A stretch of 64,000 nucleotides of DNA from Shewanella surugensis (GTDB lineage: Bacteria > Pseudomonadota > Gammaproteobacteria > Enterobacterales > Shewanellaceae): positions 52,629 through 116,628 of the forward strand of contig NZ_JAKIKS010000003.1 of assembly GCF_023284005.1 (NCBI RefSeq), written 5' to 3'. The translations under genes were made by a program, and so were the position numbers. Under the pieces are notes generated by a model. The model was not told the origin of the DNA, made no database searches, and worked only from the letters and a program-made list of their open reading frames with translations. Of the stretch, positions 1 to 8,561 are shown one piece after another; the stretch's first letter is position 1, and each line of letters opens with the position of its first letter.

Positions 1-3000
1 TTATTATTGCCTGATATTCATATTGATTTGCCACAAATTGATTTCAAGGCTTTCACGCAGGCTCCGATGGATTACTTCTATCGGATTATTTTTCCCAAAA
101 TAGAGCAAAGTGTTAGACAGTCTGCTTCCCATGGAATGAGAGAAAGGCATCATTATGCTAGTCAAGCTCAACTCGAAAACTGGTGGCAGGAAATAAAGTC
201 TGGACTCCTGTACTCTCGCGGCATCTATTTTGATGTGAATAAACAGCAGCTTATCTCAAGGTTGTTAGCCGTGTTACTTCAATGTTTACGCTTAGATCCG
301 GGTAATCAACAAGCATTGAAATCGTGGCTATTATTACCTAAATGCCGAAAAAACATTGCCAGCGTACTGGCAATGCAGGAGGGGTTTTCCGACGCAGCGG
401 TATTCATACCCTTGTTGTTTCCACAACTGTGTACAGAGCAGCAGCTACACAGCTTCTTGCATCCAGTGTTATCAGTAAAAGTGAAGCAACAAATGTGGCA
501 AGTTTATTTGGAGTATTTAAATTATTTTGCTCTGAATAAAACCCAAGGTGTTGGATATATTAAAAAAGCACTATTAATGACCTTGAAAACCTATGTGCTG
601 GAATTAACCTCTAAGCAGAGTCAGCATCAAGCTCAGCTGCCACAAACTATGGGGCAGTTACGGCATCATTTAAAGCAAGGTGTTAATACTCGGTTATTTA
701 AGGCGATGATAAATTGGGTCAATATTGTTGAGTACCAAGGCATTAATGAAGGAGATATTATAGGGTTGACTTGTTTATTGGATAAATCACCTTGGGTGCA
801 GCCGTTAATCACGGGGCCTAAGCTGCATAATTTTACTGCGGTGAAAAAAGCATTAGACCTGTTATTACAGCAATTAGAGCATTTATCGAGCTTTTCTGGT
901 ACCGATCTGCAATTACAAATGACACTGGCTGCAATAAAGGAGTGGCTACAACAAGCTTGGATTTTGCCAGAGGATATTATTGAGAAAGCGAAGCAAACAT
1001 TGGCATTACTTTCTGCACAGTCCAAGGAGGTGATGGTTTTTAATGGATTAGAACGCTGTTTTTCACAATTATTAAATGTGCCTTTAGCCTTAAGCAGAGA
1101 AGATATTATCTCTGCGATTAACCGAGTATTAGCATTCCCTCACTTATCTTGGGGATCATATGAACGCTTGCATAAAGTATTAGATAAGATAACGAGGAGC
1201 GCTGAGGCCTTCAGTCTACATACTGCTGAATTAGCGCTGTTTGCTGAGGTCAAAACTTGGTGTCAGTTAGCGGATAATGTGACAACACAAAAAAGCGTAT
1301 TAGCCAGTGAAGGTGAACGACTATCAGCAAGTGAGATTGGTCTTTGGCAAGGGTTGGTTTCTCGTTTAAAGTCGGTTGATTTTTCTGGAGATAAGGTTTC
1401 TTTAACCATTGATGACCCAAAGCGCCTACAGCCGCTATTGTTGGCTTTGCAATTTCTCAAACAACGCTTACCCATGCCTCACTCGTTATTAGTGAGTCGC
1501 TTTTTACAAAAAAGAGATGGCATCTCTTTGCAGAAGCTAATGATGGCACTGTCTTCATTGCCTCAAGATCAGGGGCCAAGCCGTGAGATCCTTGATGAGT
1601 CAAATGAAGACGCTAGAAGTAAAGGAGCAGGCTTCAACTCTTTCTATCAGATTGAGCGTAATGTTGCTCAAAAAGTCACTGGTTTGTTAGCGCGCTTTAT
1701 TCAACAACTGGGTGCGGACAGTGAATACCGTCAGATGATGATGTTGTTTCACTCTGGGCTGAATCGGTTTACTGATGAACCATTGGTGAGTGGTTTTTTT
1801 GAACATTGTTTATACCGAGAATGTGTACATTTGTATGTCTTTATTGATGCTCTACGATTCATTAACTCTGATGACGTGTTATTTTTCGATAAGTTTAGCG
1901 ATGCTTTACAAAAGCAAATATCTGTTCTGGAGAAACGAAAGCAGGATCTGACTGCGGGTGGAGAGAGTTGGTGGTTGCCCTTGGTTTCAGTGAGTTTAGA
2001 GCCGAATATCGCAGTCGAAGAGATGGTATTAGCGCTTAACGCCAGTAAGGAAGAGATGGAGAAAGCAACCTCGGAGAGCATGTCAGGACCATCATTGATT
2101 GAGTTTGATGGACTGGAAGCAGGTGTGCCTGTTCCAGTGATCAATACTGCTGTATTGATCCGCCAACAAGCCAACTTATTAGTCTCTGTACTGGCGTTAC
2201 CTATTGTGACACTACAGAACAATCGTGCCTATTTTAGTGCCATAAAAACGTGGAGTGAGCGGAGTCTTATGGTATTAAACGCTAGGTTTAGAGAGGCCAA
2301 GCCTGAAGGCGTGGAAAGAGGGGAAATACTCATCCATTCGTTACAGCAACTGAGCATCTTTTCATGCAGTAAATTGTTAACGCAACCTAAAGAGCAGTGG
2401 TTAAGTCAATATATGTCAAGCAATGCTGTCAGTGATGAGAGTTCGAATATTGGTATTAGTGAGCGCCGTCTTTTAGGTCAATGTTTATCCGTCGATCTTC
2501 GTGCGCTAACTCGAGTGAGTCAATTGAATGTCGCTGAGATTGCACTCGCAACGGATCATGATCAAATGGCGAAGCAGCTAGCACCCTTGGCACCTTACCA
2601 TCAAGATGTGAAGTTAAGTTTGAAAATGCTTGCGAGTAGTCAATCTAAATCCTTGTCTATACGTGAATCGAGCCATTTACAGGCTTTAGTCACGAACTTG
2701 AAGGTGAATATTCAAGAGGTTGATTTACTGCGGGGGGAGCAAGAGCAAGAAATAAGCAGTCTCGATGGGGGATTATTACTGTTATGGCCTTATTTACTGG
2801 CTTTTTTTAATAAATTTAGCTTACTCAGTGCCAATGAAAGTGGCGAGGTGAGTTTTGTTGATGAGCCAGCCCAACTCAAAGCACACGCGCTATTGCTTTA
2901 TATGCTGGGCAAGTCGCCAATAGACAGTGTCTATGTTGTGGCAAACCTATTGTTGGGCTTAGCACCTGATACCTGGATAGAAACAGACGTCATATTGAGT

Positions 3001-3255
3001 CAAGAGGATATTAGGGCTGCAGATCATTTGTTGAAAGCGGTTATTTCTCATTGGCAGGCATTAAAGGCGATGCCTTTAACAAGCTTTAGAGAAATGTTTT
3101 TAGTGAGAAGAGTGAGCTGTTCACGCACTGACATGGGCTATAAATTGATCGTAGAAAACCAGGCTCAAGATGTACTCATGACCAAATTACCCTGGGGATT
3201 GGGGATCATTACCTTGCCTTGGTTAGGGAAGCGATTACTTCAAGTTGAGTGGTGA
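1..3255 (+). CDS. Contractile injection system tape measure protein (5' end outside window)
   Basis: The reading frame is open from the first base, so the true start lies upstream; the visible part is about 1,084 codons. The last ~55 residues match what I know of the eCIS tape-measure family (CIS_TMP, Afp14-like): a segment with FREMFLVRR, then a hydrophilic stretch, then LPWGLGIITLPWLGKRLLQVEW-like ending in VEW, with two LPW motifs. The first visible residues (IHIDLPQIDF) resemble the internal beta-rich start of the conserved N-terminal part. The middle is Leu- and Gln-rich and poorly conserved, as expected for a protein that sets sheath/tube length. The family acts during assembly of phage-tail-like particles (PVC, Afp, MAC type). 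Other eCIS structural genes should lie to the left of the window. The assignment rests on motif recall, not on a search. Confidence 0.8.
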   Translation, partial: LLLPDIHIDLPQIDFKAFTQAPMDYFYRIIFPKIEQSVRQSASHGMRERHHYASQAQLENWWQEIKSGLLYSRGIYFDVNKQQLISRLLAVLLQCLRLDPGNQQALKSWLLLPKCRKNIASVLAMQEGFSDAAVFIPLLFPQLCTEQQLHSFLHPVLSVKVKQQMWQVYLEYLNYFALNKTQGVGYIKKALLMTLKTYVLELTSKQSQHQAQLPQTMGQLRHHLKQGVNTRLFKAMINWVNIVEYQGINEGDIIGLTCLLDKSPWVQPLITGPKLHNFTAVKKALDLLLQQLEHLSSFSGTDLQLQMTLAAIKEWLQQAWILPEDIIEKAKQTLALLSAQSKEVMVFNGLERCFSQLLNVPLALSREDIISAINRVLAFPHLSWGSYERLHKVLDKITRSAEAFSLHTAELALFAEVKTWCQLADNVTTQKSVLASEGERLSASEIGLWQGLVSRLKSVDFSGDKVSLTIDDPKRLQPLLLALQFLKQRLPMPHSLLVSRFLQKRDGISLQKLMMALSSLPQDQGPSREILDESNEDARSKGAGFNSFYQIERNVAQKVTGLLARFIQQLGADSEYRQMMMLFHSGLNRFTDEPLVSGFFEHCLYRECVHLYVFIDALRFINSDDVLFFDKFSDALQKQISVLEKRKQDLTAGGESWWLPLVSVSLEPNIAVEEMVLALNASKEEMEKATSESMSGPSLIEFDGLEAGVPVPVINTAVLIRQQANLLVSVLALPIVTLQNNRAYFSAIKTWSERSLMVLNARFREAKPEGVERGEILIHSLQQLSIFSCSKLLTQPKEQWLSQYMSSNAVSDESSNIGISERRLLGQCLSVDLRALTRVSQLNVAEIALATDHDQMAKQLAPLAPYHQDVKLSLKMLASSQSKSLSIRESSHLQALVTNLKVNIQEVDLLRGEQEQEISSLDGGLLLLWPYLLAFFNKFSLLSANESGEVSFVDEPAQLKAHALLLYMLGKSPIDSVYVVANLLLGLAPDTWIETDVILSQEDIRAADHLLKAVISHWQALKAMPLTSFREMFLVRRVSCSRTDMGYKLIVENQAQDVLMTKLPWGLGIITLPWLGKRLLQVEW

Positions 3256-3302
3256 TAGGGTTTCAGTAATTGAATTTAAAATGATAAAAAAGAGGATTTG
3301 AT

Positions 3303-3971
3303 ATGACAATAAGGGATCACGAGGCCTTGTGTGCCGATTGCCAAAAACCAATACCAGGATCAGAATGTAAAGAGCATGATTGGCACCATGATCATTTTGA
3401 TGATCATACGGATCACCTAGAGGACGTTATGCATCGACATTACACCCATCTTGAACATTATCAAATGCTTCAAGTACAAGCGGATCAGGCGCAAACAGAA
3501 GATGAATGGAGTCAGCTGAATATTATTCATCATTACCTGAAAAAGCACATCAGGCTTTTATTGGAAAATGTACAAGAGGCGCTCTGTGAACATGGATTTC
3601 ACAGCGGTATTACGGAGGAAACGGTGACACTAACACGTGATGATATTAGCACTTCATTTGTGGTGGGAGTGACTTTGCATATTGCGGATGTGCCTGTAAG
3701 AGAAGGAGAGGTGGCCAGTAAAAATATTCATTCTCATAATATCATCCGTTTTTATAGTGTCGCGCAAGGGAAAAATATTGAATGTCAGTTTAGTAATAGA
3801 AAGATGCAAAGTCGGATATTCCCGCTTCATTCTCATCATAGAGAAAGTCATCATCAAGACAGTCATCATCATGAGGATAGTCATACACAGCAGGAAATAC
3901 ATGAAATTATCACTGATTTTATTCGCTATATTTTGCTTTCTCGGCGTGCCGAAATGGTGATGATTAATTAA
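3303..3971 (+). CDS. His-rich hypothetical protein downstream of the eCIS tape measure
   Basis: A 222-residue cytosolic-looking protein with no signal peptide or membrane segment. It starts on ATG behind an AGAGG ribosome site, 47 bases after the tape-measure stop. Two His-rich patches stand out: around residues 24-50 (HDWHHDHFDDHTDH) and around 175-200 (SHHRESHHQDSHHHEDSH). There is also a CADC pair near residues 10-13. The patches suggest metal binding, but this is inference. I do not recognise the family. Co-orientation and close spacing suggest it belongs to the injection-system operon, perhaps as an accessory or regulatory factor. A hexanucleotide repeat tract follows 30 bases after the stop. 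Confidence 0.6.
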   Translation: MTIRDHEALCADCQKPIPGSECKEHDWHHDHFDDHTDHLEDVMHRHYTHLEHYQMLQVQADQAQTEDEWSQLNIIHHYLKKHIRLLLENVQEALCEHGFHSGITEETVTLTRDDISTSFVVGVTLHIADVPVREGEVASKNIHSHNIIRFYSVAQGKNIECQFSNRKMQSRIFPLHSHHRESHHQDSHHHEDSHTQQEIHEIITDFIRYILLSRRAEMVMIN

Positions 3972-4000
3972 AAAAGTCAGCAAGGTTATTTTACTGTCTG

Positions 4001-4059
4001 CAACACCAACACCAACACCAACACCAACACCAACACCAACACCAACACCAACACCAACA
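4001..4059. repeat. CAACAC hexanucleotide microsatellite
   Basis: About ten near-perfect tandem copies of the 6-mer CAACAC lie between the His-rich gene and the holin gene, with no interruption. Length is a multiple of six, so slippage would not matter for coding, and it lies outside recognisable genes. It could vary the distance between the upstream transcript and the holin gene. Confidence 0.95.
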
Positions 4060-4109
4060 TTCAATATCACCTACTATTTATTTTAACTTAAGTTCCTAAG
4101 GAGTCTTTT

Positions 4110-4511
4110 ATGGGCGGATTTTTAGCACGGCTATTTTCTGGGGAGGCGGCCGAGCCCATTGCCGCTATTGGCACAGTGTTAGATGACTTATTTACTAGCG
4201 ACGAAGAGCAATTAAGTCTTGAAATGGTTAAGCAACGACTGGCGCAAAAGCCGGCGTTGGCACAGACCGAAATCAATAAGGTGCAGGCGGGGCATCGCAG
4301 TATCTTTGTGGCGGGGGCGCGGCCTTTTTTAATGTGGGTGTGTGGCTTGGGCTTCTTATTTGCCTTTGTGGTTAACCCAGTTCTGCAATGGTTATTACCC
4401 GGTATGGGCACACCCGAACTGCCGCTCGATACCATGTTAGAGCTGACTTTGGCCATGTTAGGCCTCGCCAGTTTACGTACGGTGGAAAAGCTCAAGGGGG
4501 TGAGCAAGTAA
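4110..4511 (+). CDS. Holin of the 3-TM / GTA type
   Basis: A 133-residue protein that resembles the GTA_holin_3TM group: an amphipathic N-terminal half with a short glycine-rich lead (MGGFLARLFSG), a charged region, then the typical ARPFLMWVCGLGFLFAF segment that begins the first clear membrane helix near residue 70, and a final hydrophobic helix near residues 108-125. Holins make holes in the inner membrane so that a muralytic enzyme can reach the wall. It starts on ATG behind AAGGAG. The pesticin-like lysozyme at 10355 is the obvious partner. Placement right after eCIS genes suggests a role in releasing the particles, which need lysis in related systems. The family call is fairly safe; the role is inferred. 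Confidence 0.75.
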   Translation: MGGFLARLFSGEAAEPIAAIGTVLDDLFTSDEEQLSLEMVKQRLAQKPALAQTEINKVQAGHRSIFVAGARPFLMWVCGLGFLFAFVVNPVLQWLLPGMGTPELPLDTMLELTLAMLGLASLRTVEKLKGVSK

Positions 4512-4689
4512 CGTAAAAAGAGCAGAGGTCAAGTTCTACGAAATAGCCATTGAAACGGCACAAAATAAACCTTGTTGATAGCACTTTCAAGTTATTAAAC
4601 CCTTTCATTTTCTTCTTATTGATTTCCTTTCTTGTTTTATTTCACATTGGCAGTCACATCTTTTGGTGTGTATTGTTAAAGGTGCCTTT

Positions 4690-5703
4690 ATGTATAGAAA
4701 TAACCTTTACTTTTCAATGGTGTACATGATTACCTTGGTGTGTATTATCCCGAGTGTCTTCATGGCTCCGGCTTTATCGAATGATGATAAATTAAATCGG
4801 GCGATAGCATTACCGATAATGGCGGGGCACGATGATATTTTTCGCCAAAAAAGGAGCCGAGTTTGGTACCGTAAAATTAATTATTATGTAGATTTAAGTC
4901 AAGAGGTTAGAGAGATTGAATTAAGTCGAGATACGCATAATACGGCATTAAAAGACAGTCAGTTACACGCCCAATATGATGCTACGATTTTGTCTTTGAC
5001 TGCGGGAGGTAACTTACTGACGAATACATCAGTGCATTTAGATCTGGCTTATGAGCAGTTGACGATGGAAGGGGAGGTGATAGATATTAATCAGTCGGAT
5101 TATCGACAGTCTGAGTTATTTACATTGAGTCGTAATAAGATGCAAACAGAGCTGTTTGTGGAGTACGATCTCGGTGGGGGTTATACCTTAGGGGGTGATG
5201 TGTATTACGGGGAGAGTCGCTATAAAGATAATGGCGATAATCAGCTTTATCGCGATCGAGAAATGGGGGCGGGACTGATGTTTTCTCGTCAATTCTATTT
5301 TGATAGTGCGGACTTAACGCTGGAGTATATTTTTAGTCATCGGCAAGTGTTGCCAGGGGATAAGGCTTTTGAGACGCAGTCGAGAAATTTTCATAATCTG
5401 CTAAATCGTTACCGATATCGTTGGGGGTTTGATTTTATATTGGATGTATTTACTCGTGTTTCCTATTACCCCGAATATGATGCTTATAATTTTTGGGATA
5501 CGTCACTCCTGTATTCTTTCGGCAGCGAATTAACCTATCAATTGGGTAAAGGAATGCGAGTGTCACTGAGAGCTGAGCGAACTGAATTGGGGGAAGGGGA
5601 TTATATCAATACTTTTTTCGCTAATTTTGAATATCAATTTGGCCTTAATAAGGGCAAAAGAAGGCTCCGCCGTCGAAAAACACCGCAATTACTCATTCGT
5701 TAA
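4690..5703 (+). CDS. Outer-membrane beta-barrel-like protein
   Basis: A 337-residue exported protein if started at ATG 4690, which follows AAAGGTG; an in-frame TTG at 4663 has less support. The N-terminus is a signal peptide (hydrophobic FSMVYMITLVCIIPSVFMA). The mature part is full of alternating polar/hydrophobic stretches with aromatic girdles, such as YTLGGDVYYGESRY and FANFEYQF, which is how outer-membrane barrels look. The penultimate strand ends in FEYQF, followed by an unusual basic tail (KGKRRLRRRK). No named family recognised. It sits between the holin and a membrane protein/protease pair on the same strand. Confidence 0.65.
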   Translation: MYRNNLYFSMVYMITLVCIIPSVFMAPALSNDDKLNRAIALPIMAGHDDIFRQKRSRVWYRKINYYVDLSQEVREIELSRDTHNTALKDSQLHAQYDATILSLTAGGNLLTNTSVHLDLAYEQLTMEGEVIDINQSDYRQSELFTLSRNKMQTELFVEYDLGGGYTLGGDVYYGESRYKDNGDNQLYRDREMGAGLMFSRQFYFDSADLTLEYIFSHRQVLPGDKAFETQSRNFHNLLNRYRYRWGFDFILDVFTRVSYYPEYDAYNFWDTSLLYSFGSELTYQLGKGMRVSLRAERTELGEGDYINTFFANFEYQFGLNKGKRRLRRRKTPQLLIR

Positions 5704-5729
5704 ATTCAATAAAATAAATTAGTTACCTT

Positions 5730-6614
5730 ATGAAAATAAAAGTCAGTTTACCCTTGTCGCTGTTTGGCGGTAGTGGGATTGGGTTACTCTTTGGGGTGAT
5801 CATGGGGACCAGCGTCACGCCGACAGTAGCGACGATGTTGGGGGTCTTATCCAGTTTACTCGGGGCTATTTTAGGGCTCAATGATCGCTATTTTAATGAT
5901 GCTAAAGCCGTGAGATTGGGCAGTTTTGGTTTAGCCTGTGTGATAGGGGCTTATTTAGGGGTGTTTGTCCGCAGTAATAATCTCTTGTCACCTTCTTTAA
6001 TTGAACTCAAACAAGAGTATGTCTCTTTGGGATACAGTGAAAGCCAAGCCCTTGATTTTATTTATGCTAAAGAGTTTGGTGTGACATTATCTCGACATAA
6101 GGCAGGGCTGAGTACGACGGCTGAAAAAACCTTGGCTCAACGTCCGATAAGCGACAAGGCGGTGGAGGTGGTGGTAGAGGTAGAGCGCGGGGTTTATCAG
6201 CAGCACTCGAGCTTGTTATTTGCGGCGAATGTCAATGCTTCTGCTTGTGAAGAGTTGCTGCTAACAGATGCATCTTTGCCGCTTGAGGAGGTGGTGAATA
6301 ATTTTGAATTAACAGGCGGTCAATGGGAAGAGTTAGCATTGAATATTTTAGAGCAGCTCCCTAGCGATCCCCAAAAAACCATGCTGTTAGCGGTGAAAGC
6401 GTTGGTGTGCGATGGCGGGGGATTTGATGGTGCAGCTTGCCCTGCGATGCAAACGATTATCATGACAGCCCCCTTAGATCAAGTGCTTGAAGAGGCTAAA
6501 ATATTAACGCCTAACTGGCAACATATTGTTGAACAATTGCAGCGATATGACTTGCCTGTAGCGCTTAATGTGAAGGCGCTTGGATATGTACAAACACTCT
6601 TGTGTGAGCCATAA
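5730..6614 (+). CDS. Hypothetical membrane-anchored protein
   Basis: A 294-residue protein with three N-terminal hydrophobic helices (about residues 7-28, 32-52 and 62-82), rich in glycine, followed by a soluble domain of about 200 residues with two cysteine pairs. It begins 26 bases after the barrel gene and ends two bases before the protease gene, so the two are probably translated together. I do not recognise the soluble domain. The layout (membrane anchor plus soluble domain next to a secreted protease) would fit a partner or substrate of that protease, but nothing in the sequence proves it. Confidence 0.6.
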   Translation: MKIKVSLPLSLFGGSGIGLLFGVIMGTSVTPTVATMLGVLSSLLGAILGLNDRYFNDAKAVRLGSFGLACVIGAYLGVFVRSNNLLSPSLIELKQEYVSLGYSESQALDFIYAKEFGVTLSRHKAGLSTTAEKTLAQRPISDKAVEVVVEVERGVYQQHSSLLFAANVNASACEELLLTDASLPLEEVVNNFELTGGQWEELALNILEQLPSDPQKTMLLAVKALVCDGGGFDGAACPAMQTIIMTAPLDQVLEEAKILTPNWQHIVEQLQRYDLPVALNVKALGYVQTLLCEP

Positions 6615-6616
6615 CG

Positions 6617-8254
6617 ATGAAACCATATTCCTTTTTTTTATTAGCGGGTTTATTGCTAAAGGGTGTGAGCGGGCATGCTGAGTTTGATCCTGATCGGTTA
6701 AGTTTGTCGACGGTGAGGGTACAAATAAAAAATGACGGCGCAGTGGTTGCTGTGGCAACGGGCTTTGTTTGGAAACAGCCATCACAGATTGTGACTTCTC
6801 TACATGTCATGCACAGTTCACCCAGTAGTCAGATCATTATTGAATTTGGTAAAAAACGCCGTAAGGCAACGATTAAGGCTCTGTTAATTGAGGCCGATTT
6901 AGTGTTACTCGAAGTGAAGCGTCCGATCGAGGAATGGGTGCCGCTGCTGGATTTTGACGGGCAAAAACCGCCTTACAAAACCTGGGTGACGGCCTTAGGT
7001 TACCATCGTGGCGCCTTGGGAATGAGTACTCGAGAGTTGGTTAAAGGTTATGCTAAACCTGAAGTGTTACTGCAATTATTGCCGAGTCAGGCGGTGGAGA
7101 TCCTCCGAAAAACCAATATGCCCAGTGTCACATTACCGATTTATTATTTGGATGGCAGTTTACTGCCAGGCTATTCAGGCTCTCCGATCGTTAATCCAGA
7201 GGGCCAATTGATAGGCATTGGTGATGGTGGACTCGAAAATGGCGCGGCAAATGTGAGCTGGGTTATTCCCGCACGCTACTTAACTCAGCTAGAGCAATCA
7301 CCACTATCGCAATTACCCGTGAATATGCGACAAAATACGGCGTTATTTTCATTAGACAGAATAGAGCCGAATAGGCGTGAGAGAGACCATGTTACCTCAA
7401 GTTTTTACGATTATCTCGATGCAATAAGCCTGGATCCACGGGATGTTTTTATGGCATCCGCTTATGCAGAAACCGCCACTCTTTTGCCACTGTTCGTTTT
7501 TAAGCAAGTTGACTATCAGCAATTTCGCTTTATTAAAGTGAAAACGCGCCGTTTTGCTGACATGATCGCCTCATCAGGTACGCCTAAACAGCTTACTCAT
7601 GTATTGACGATATTTGAGCGCTTCTTTCCAGGGGTGAAGATTGCCTATAATGAGCAGCGTTTTGATGTGTATACCGACGCCCATTATGGCTTGAATATTG
7701 TGGTGCCAACGGGCGTTGATTTAGTGACTAATGATGCCGGTTTTCTCTTGGCTCAAGGTCAAGGTTTTTGTCGAACTTGCGCTTATGAAATTCAATATCA
7801 TGCGCGTTTATTAAGTGATAAAAGCCAAGCCTTCATCGCTAAAAACCCGGATGCTTTTTTACATCGTGTGGCCGATCAACATTGGGACGAATTGAATCAA
7901 GAAGGGGATTATGATGAATATTCTGATTTACGCCAAATCGAGAAATCGGGCAGTTATCGTTATGTGTTACGAGCATTATTTTCAGATTTTGCAGAGCCTT
8001 TCAAAGATAAGTTTGAATTAAATTATTATTCAGCGGCCATTAGCCGCAATGCTTGGTTTCAGGCCCAAGGCATACTGAGTCCATTTGATACGGCCTTCAT
8101 GGATCGAGTTCAAGCCCATCCGGCATTAGATTGCCGTAATGATGAGTCATTGACGGCGGAACAAATCAGCTTATGCAGTGATGTGTTGATGATCTTTAAT
8201 GTGCTGACCAGCACCCATTTAACCTCTTTTTCCAATCGTATTTTTAATAACTAA
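6617..8254 (+). CDS. Secreted trypsin-like serine protease with C-terminal extension
   Basis: A 545-residue protein with an N-terminal signal peptide. Residues about 25-225 form an S1/DegP-type peptidase domain: His63 in VTSLHVM, Asp94 in IEADLVLLEV and Ser187 in GYSGSPIV give a complete triad. The remaining ~320 residues have no family I recognise and include a CRTC pair near residue 388. No PDZ domain is evident, which separates it from DegP/DegS. Start ATG is two bases after the previous gene. The stop codon TAA overlaps the first base of a MITE-like element (8254-8479). A role in processing surface proteins of this locus is possible but inferred. Confidence 0.75.
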   Translation: MKPYSFFLLAGLLLKGVSGHAEFDPDRLSLSTVRVQIKNDGAVVAVATGFVWKQPSQIVTSLHVMHSSPSSQIIIEFGKKRRKATIKALLIEADLVLLEVKRPIEEWVPLLDFDGQKPPYKTWVTALGYHRGALGMSTRELVKGYAKPEVLLQLLPSQAVEILRKTNMPSVTLPIYYLDGSLLPGYSGSPIVNPEGQLIGIGDGGLENGAANVSWVIPARYLTQLEQSPLSQLPVNMRQNTALFSLDRIEPNRRERDHVTSSFYDYLDAISLDPRDVFMASAYAETATLLPLFVFKQVDYQQFRFIKVKTRRFADMIASSGTPKQLTHVLTIFERFFPGVKIAYNEQRFDVYTDAHYGLNIVVPTGVDLVTNDAGFLLAQGQGFCRTCAYEIQYHARLLSDKSQAFIAKNPDAFLHRVADQHWDELNQEGDYDEYSDLRQIEKSGSYRYVLRALFSDFAEPFKDKFELNYYSAAISRNAWFQAQGILSPFDTAFMDRVQAHPALDCRNDESLTAEQISLCSDVLMIFNVLTSTHLTSFSNRIFNN

Positions 8255-8479
8255 CCTGAACTCGGGATAAGCAGCGCCGCTTAATACCGCTATTTTTGCC
8301 CCTATCTGTGTTGTGTTTTCTACTAATAGCCAGCTATTAGATACGAAATCCCGCCTTGATATCGACAAAAGTTTCGGCATTACGCCAAATATGAAAATAA
8401 AGAATAACCAGTTTTTTTAAGTTGTTGACTTTAAATGAAATGTTGAGATTGTTTGACACTCATTATCCCGAGTTCAGGT
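8254..8479. mobile_element. MITE-like element with 17-bp perfect terminal inverted repeats
   Basis: ACCTGAACTCGGGATAA at 8254-8270 is perfectly inverted at 8463-8479. Directly outside both ends lies TAACTA (8248-8253 and 8480-8485), a likely 6-bp target duplication. The 226-bp element has no coding capacity. The insertion lies within the protease stop codon region, and because the element begins with A it restores the TAA stop. A partial relative of the end sequence (ACCTGGACTCAGG) occurs at 8503-8515. If the inverted repeat is counted as 19 bp (starting TA), the duplication reading changes, so the exact boundaries have a 2-bp uncertainty. Confidence 0.75.
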
Positions 8480-8561
8480 TAACTAATCTTTTTTCTTCTT
8501 TAACCTGGACTCAGGTTCTTTCGTTTTCCTTTCATCTTTTGGGTTTATTGGAGTGTATGTC

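Noticed and set aside
4001..4059. CRISPR-like array
   Set aside because: Six-base unit without spacers; it is a microsatellite. No CRISPR repeat-spacer pattern was seen elsewhere.
3654..4070. Minus-strand open frame with a (Val-Gly)n stretch
   Set aside because: The repetitive part is the CAACAC microsatellite read backwards and the rest is antisense to the His-rich gene.
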